From contig CM060173.1 in the NCBI GenBank assembly GCA_030549775.1, positions 27,718,032 through 27,782,031 on the forward strand: 64,000 nucleotides of DNA, given 5' to 3'. Position 1 is the first letter of the stretch; the number at the start of each line of letters is the position of its first letter. The notes beneath the pieces were generated by a model that did not search any database, was not told the origin of the DNA, and worked only from the letters and a program-made list of their open reading frames with translations. The position numbers and the translations under genes are program-made. This document shows, one piece after another, positions 60,457-64,000 of the stretch. Source of the stretch: Tamarix chinensis. Taxonomy: Eukaryota > Streptophyta > Magnoliopsida > Caryophyllales > Tamaricaceae.

Positions 60457-60787
60457 TCTTACTATATATAAAGACGAAATATATCAACTTTCTCCACTCA
60501 AAACTGTCGTTTTCATTGATAAAAAACCATCTAATGTACAATTGGGGAGAGAGAAAAATAGTGTACGACAAAAAAATATAACATGACAGAGAATATTAGA
60601 CAAAGGTGTTAGCGATAAAGAGAGATTCTATAATATATATAAAAAGAGAGTTTTTCAACATTAAATATCTCACCTAAAAACATTGAAAATTAATTTTCTT
60701 AATGTGTAATTATTTTATTAATTACAACTAATATATTATAAATAATCTTAAATACATCTTCCGTGTATCGCACGGGTGGAAATCTAG
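60457..60787 (+). mobile_element. Small non-autonomous Helitron
   Basis: The 5' end is TCTTACTATATATAAAG, of the TC type. The 3' end carries a perfect 5-bp hairpin, CCGTG-TATCG-CACGG (60761-60775), followed 12 bases later by the terminal CTAG. The flanking bases are A (60456) and T (60788), fitting Helitron insertion between A and T without duplication. It is 331 bp with no Rep/helicase coding. Confidence 0.75.
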
Positions 60788-63700
60788 TAATAATAATAAT
60801 TCACAACACATTGAATAAAAGTATTTAATTTACAATACATTCATTCCTTGTGGAGCGTTGTTGAACAGTAAACACATACAGTTAATTTTCCGAAAAATAT
60901 ATTTTTGCAATTTATTTGCTTTTATCGTTTTTGTTTATTTTTCATCCTTCAAATTTTAAATAAACTTTAAACCCCAAAATTTTTATGTATTTGTAATATT
61001 ATTCTAGACATTTTAGTTAAATTTTTTAATTTTTAGAATTCATTTAATATGTTTTTCAATAAGTATCCATTATTAGACTTCCTTATATATTAATTAATAA
61101 AAATAAATTATAACCAATTCTCTAATTAATAGTTCAATCCTAACTAGTCTCCAACTCAAAATTAAATAGATTTTTAACTTAGTTAGCCTTTACTCAACTA
61201 GTAAGTTTACAAAGTGGATTAATCCTAATTTTACAACATTTTTCTTATATATTCAACCATATCCTAATATCTCTCTTATACCCCCCCAATCCTAGTACTC
61301 AAGTGAAATTAAAGTCATATGAAAAAATTTCAATAGAGTTCAAAGTTGATTTCTTTCCAACTTATATCAACTCATTCTCTCTCTCTCTCTCTCTCTGGTT
61401 GTTCATTTTCTTTTGTTTTTGTTTCTCTTTTAAAGATTTCATTGCATACTAAAACTCTATATCATTTTCATTGCATAAATCAATATCCTTTAAGCTTATT
61501 CTTAACCAATCTTTCACTTTCCGACTAGCTTCACAATGGTAGCAATGCCCTTTTTCTGTGAGTTACAGAAGCAACCATGCATCGACCTTGGTTCATTTAC
61601 TTTTAAAATTTTACTAGGTTTTTTCTCTTGCATGTCCTTCTAGGCACCATTTTCACCCAATAAAATGTGCCCCTATGCTCTTCTTTTTTCTCTCCTATCT
61701 TCCTTGCCAACCATTCCCTACGAATTGGTAATGTTGTTTATTGGTTCAACAAAAAAAATTGTACCTTGCATTATAACTTCCTCCTATTTTTCCTTCCCAT
61801 TAGCCCTCCAAAACCTTGATCTATCATTAATCGGTGGTTGGGGTTTCTAAGCCTCCATATTCAAGAGTAATCTTGTCATTTTGCTTTTTCAATTTCATTT
61901 CCTCTCTTCCCTTTTACATTTTTATTAATATTGGTTAATCTACCTCTTTTTAATCTTATATTCTTTTAGGTGACCAAGTGGGTTAGATAAGGAGTTGCCA
62001 AATTATTTATTTTATCTTTGCTAAGGAGCTTAGGAATTTTGGTAACCAAACTAACCTTTAAAAATATAATTTTGTGCTTGATGCTTTATATGTTATTTTA
62101 TATATGATTAGATTTGTTTTAGTTACAAACATGAAATAATATATTATAAAATCTTATATAACATGTGTATGCTTTTATTTTATGTGTATAAGCATGAAGT
62201 TTTGATGAGAAAATGACTTGTACGATTTTTGCATGTTTTTATGTCCGTAAAAAATGTGATGAATATTTTGTGAAATTGTGTTGAATGTGTAGTGAAATTG
62301 TGTTGAACGTGGATCCAAGTCGTGCTAAATATTAAATTGAGTCATGATGAACATGACTAAATTTGAGTAGTTTAGGATCAAAGTCGTGCTGAATATTAAA
62401 TTGAGTCATGATGAACATAACTAAATTCGAGTAGTTTAGCTCACGCCATTGCTATTTTATCTGTTCTTTGGTTGTTTTAAATTTATCTAAGTATTCCTAT
62501 GTATTTATAATAGGTTATAGAATCTAGGTTATGAAGTTTGGATCATTTAGAGTTGAAATAAATTTATTTAAGGTTTGCACATATTTAGCGATGCGTATAT
62601 TTGGTATAATAGATTATTTATGAAACTTTTAAGTGTACCACTGTATTTATTGGGTCTTCTATATAAATTTTGGTATATGATATGTTTAGTTTGATTTTAT
62701 ATAAAGTATTTATGGTTAACTCTTTTTTATTTGTTGTTTATATAGTTAAAGTAGTTAGAGAGTTGTTTACAAATATTATGTGATTTATGCATCACTTGAA
62801 TTTCTATTTTTCTTACAATTACATGTATAATATATAAACAATATATGTATACACAACTATATCCACATAAGTTTATAGTATATTAAATATTACAATAAAA
62901 ATAATACTTTTTAAATTACAATTTAGTATTGATTGTTTATTAGTTTTTATTTTTGTAAGAATATTAAATTAATTTTAAAACCGTAAACTGCTTATACAAT
63001 TTAATTTGGAGAACTAAAAAGATATTTTTTTATTGTTTGAGATTTCTTTAAACAGCAAAAGTATAATTTGGTTTGGTTTGAGGCCGAAACCAAACCATAC
63101 GATAGGAGCAGGCTAATATAAATTAGCCAAATGCAAGAAGGGTAATAACAAGTTCTTAATTAATATTGTTGATGAAATAAAAATTATATATCTATATTTG
63201 TCTACGTGAATATATAGAAAACACAGTCTATGAATGATCTCAGAATAAATGATATTAGTAGTACATTTTGATCATCTATGATAATTCTTTGTTATTACCA
63301 TCGTTGTTCATACTTATCCTAATTGTTAAATTATTGGCCCTACCTATATTTTATTTATATCTAGTTTGACATTATTTGAAATGTATTACTTGATTGTTGT
63401 GATTTTCTTTCATCTCTTTGGTTACATAGTTATTTTATAATGACCATATTTTTTTAATACAATATATTTTTAAAATAAAAATTTATGAAGTGTTTGGTCT
63501 ACATTAGGTAGCCTAAAAAACTATAAAAATTAATTAGAATAACTATATTACATATTTTGTAAATTTTGAATCCCATATACAAAATTTATGTGAATAGTTT
63601 TATGATAAACTATATTGATAATATATATCTCCTTCATGTTGATTATTTTTGTACCAATCTTCATTATTCTTAAAAATTCATATTAATATACTATTAATAT

Positions 63701-64000
63701 TGTTTGTAATTCACTTAGGTCTATTTCATAATTTGTCGAACATTTGAATAAAAATATGGATTGCTAGATTGTTATAATAGTATATTCCTTATTTTTTATA
63801 AACTAATTAGAATTTGTATAATATAAAAAAATTAATAGACAAGGAATAAAAACTTATAATCTATGCATTATTTGTTCCTTTATCTTGTACGGTAGTTGCT
63901 TTAATTTTATATTTTTTAATATAATAAATTAAGTAGGTAAATAATTACACTTGGGAGATATTTAATATTTTGTGCATATAATTTTTTAAATAATGGTAAA
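60788..64000. other. AT-rich spacer to the window end
   Basis: It contains a (CT)n run at about 61376-61396. A short frame at 61665-61850 lacks recognisable features. No gene is supported. Confidence 0.5.
62311..62438. repeat. Tandem duplication, two 64-bp units
   Basis: GGATCCAAGTCGTGCTAAAT starts the first unit and GGATCAAAGTCGTGCTGAAT the second. The units differ at about five positions. Confidence 0.85.

Overview
The window looks like repeat-rich, gene-poor nuclear DNA from a flowering plant, probably a eudicot. It is very AT-rich, contains plant (TTTAGGG)n telomere-type DNA, and is built from nested plant transposon families: long LTR-type units starting TG and ending CA, CACTA, Ty1/copia, SINE, hAT-MITE and Helitron. 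Species cannot be assigned from sequence alone. I find one probable host gene, an intronless four-helix membrane protein of 217 residues (19185-19838, +). It has its own TATA box and an ATG-free leader. I do not recognise its family.

Layout. 1-2.7 kb: AT-rich spacer with a 555-bp repeat that recurs inverted at 57.5-58.0 kb. 2.7-15.6 kb: a long LTR-like unit (A1, duplicated TTGAG at both ends), split by a 7.4-kb CACTA transposon (3118-10549, duplicated TTT). The CACTA carries an exon fragment of a KUP/HAK potassium transporter and a truncated, oppositely oriented LTR-like unit (B1). 15.6-23.3 kb: spacer, a decayed relative of the LTR-like units, the membrane-protein gene, and two decayed inverted-repeat elements. 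23.3-28.3 kb: a 22-bp minisatellite split by a complete 4.47-kb LTR-like unit (B2, duplicated TAACA). 30.1-37.2 kb: unit A2 with an internal 2.4-kb tandem duplication. 37.2-48.8 kb: copia pol remnants in opposite orientations; the minus-strand one is split by unit A3 (43239-48256, duplicated GGTTT). 49.3-56.1 kb: an element with imperfect terminal inverted repeats, lying between two (TA)n tracts. It carries a gene-like 5' fragment and about 1.2 kb of telomere-type repeat, and is itself split by unit B3 (52252-56079, duplicated GTTTG). 56.1-64 kb: a hAT-type MITE, the inverted AT-rich repeat, a tRNA-derived SINE with an 18-bp target duplication, a small Helitron, and spacer.

The six large A and B units are distant relatives of one family (A on +, B on -). 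They share terminal sequences, a 12-bp internal core and a common order of modules. None encodes a recognisable retrotransposon protein, so they are best read as very long solo LTRs or non-autonomous elements. Four have exact 5-bp target duplications. The points most worth following up are the telomere-carrying element between TA tracts, the CACTA with its captured transporter exon, the coding-free long LTR family with its arrays of a short conserved motif, and the unrecognised membrane-protein gene. Percent identities and boundaries were judged by eye.
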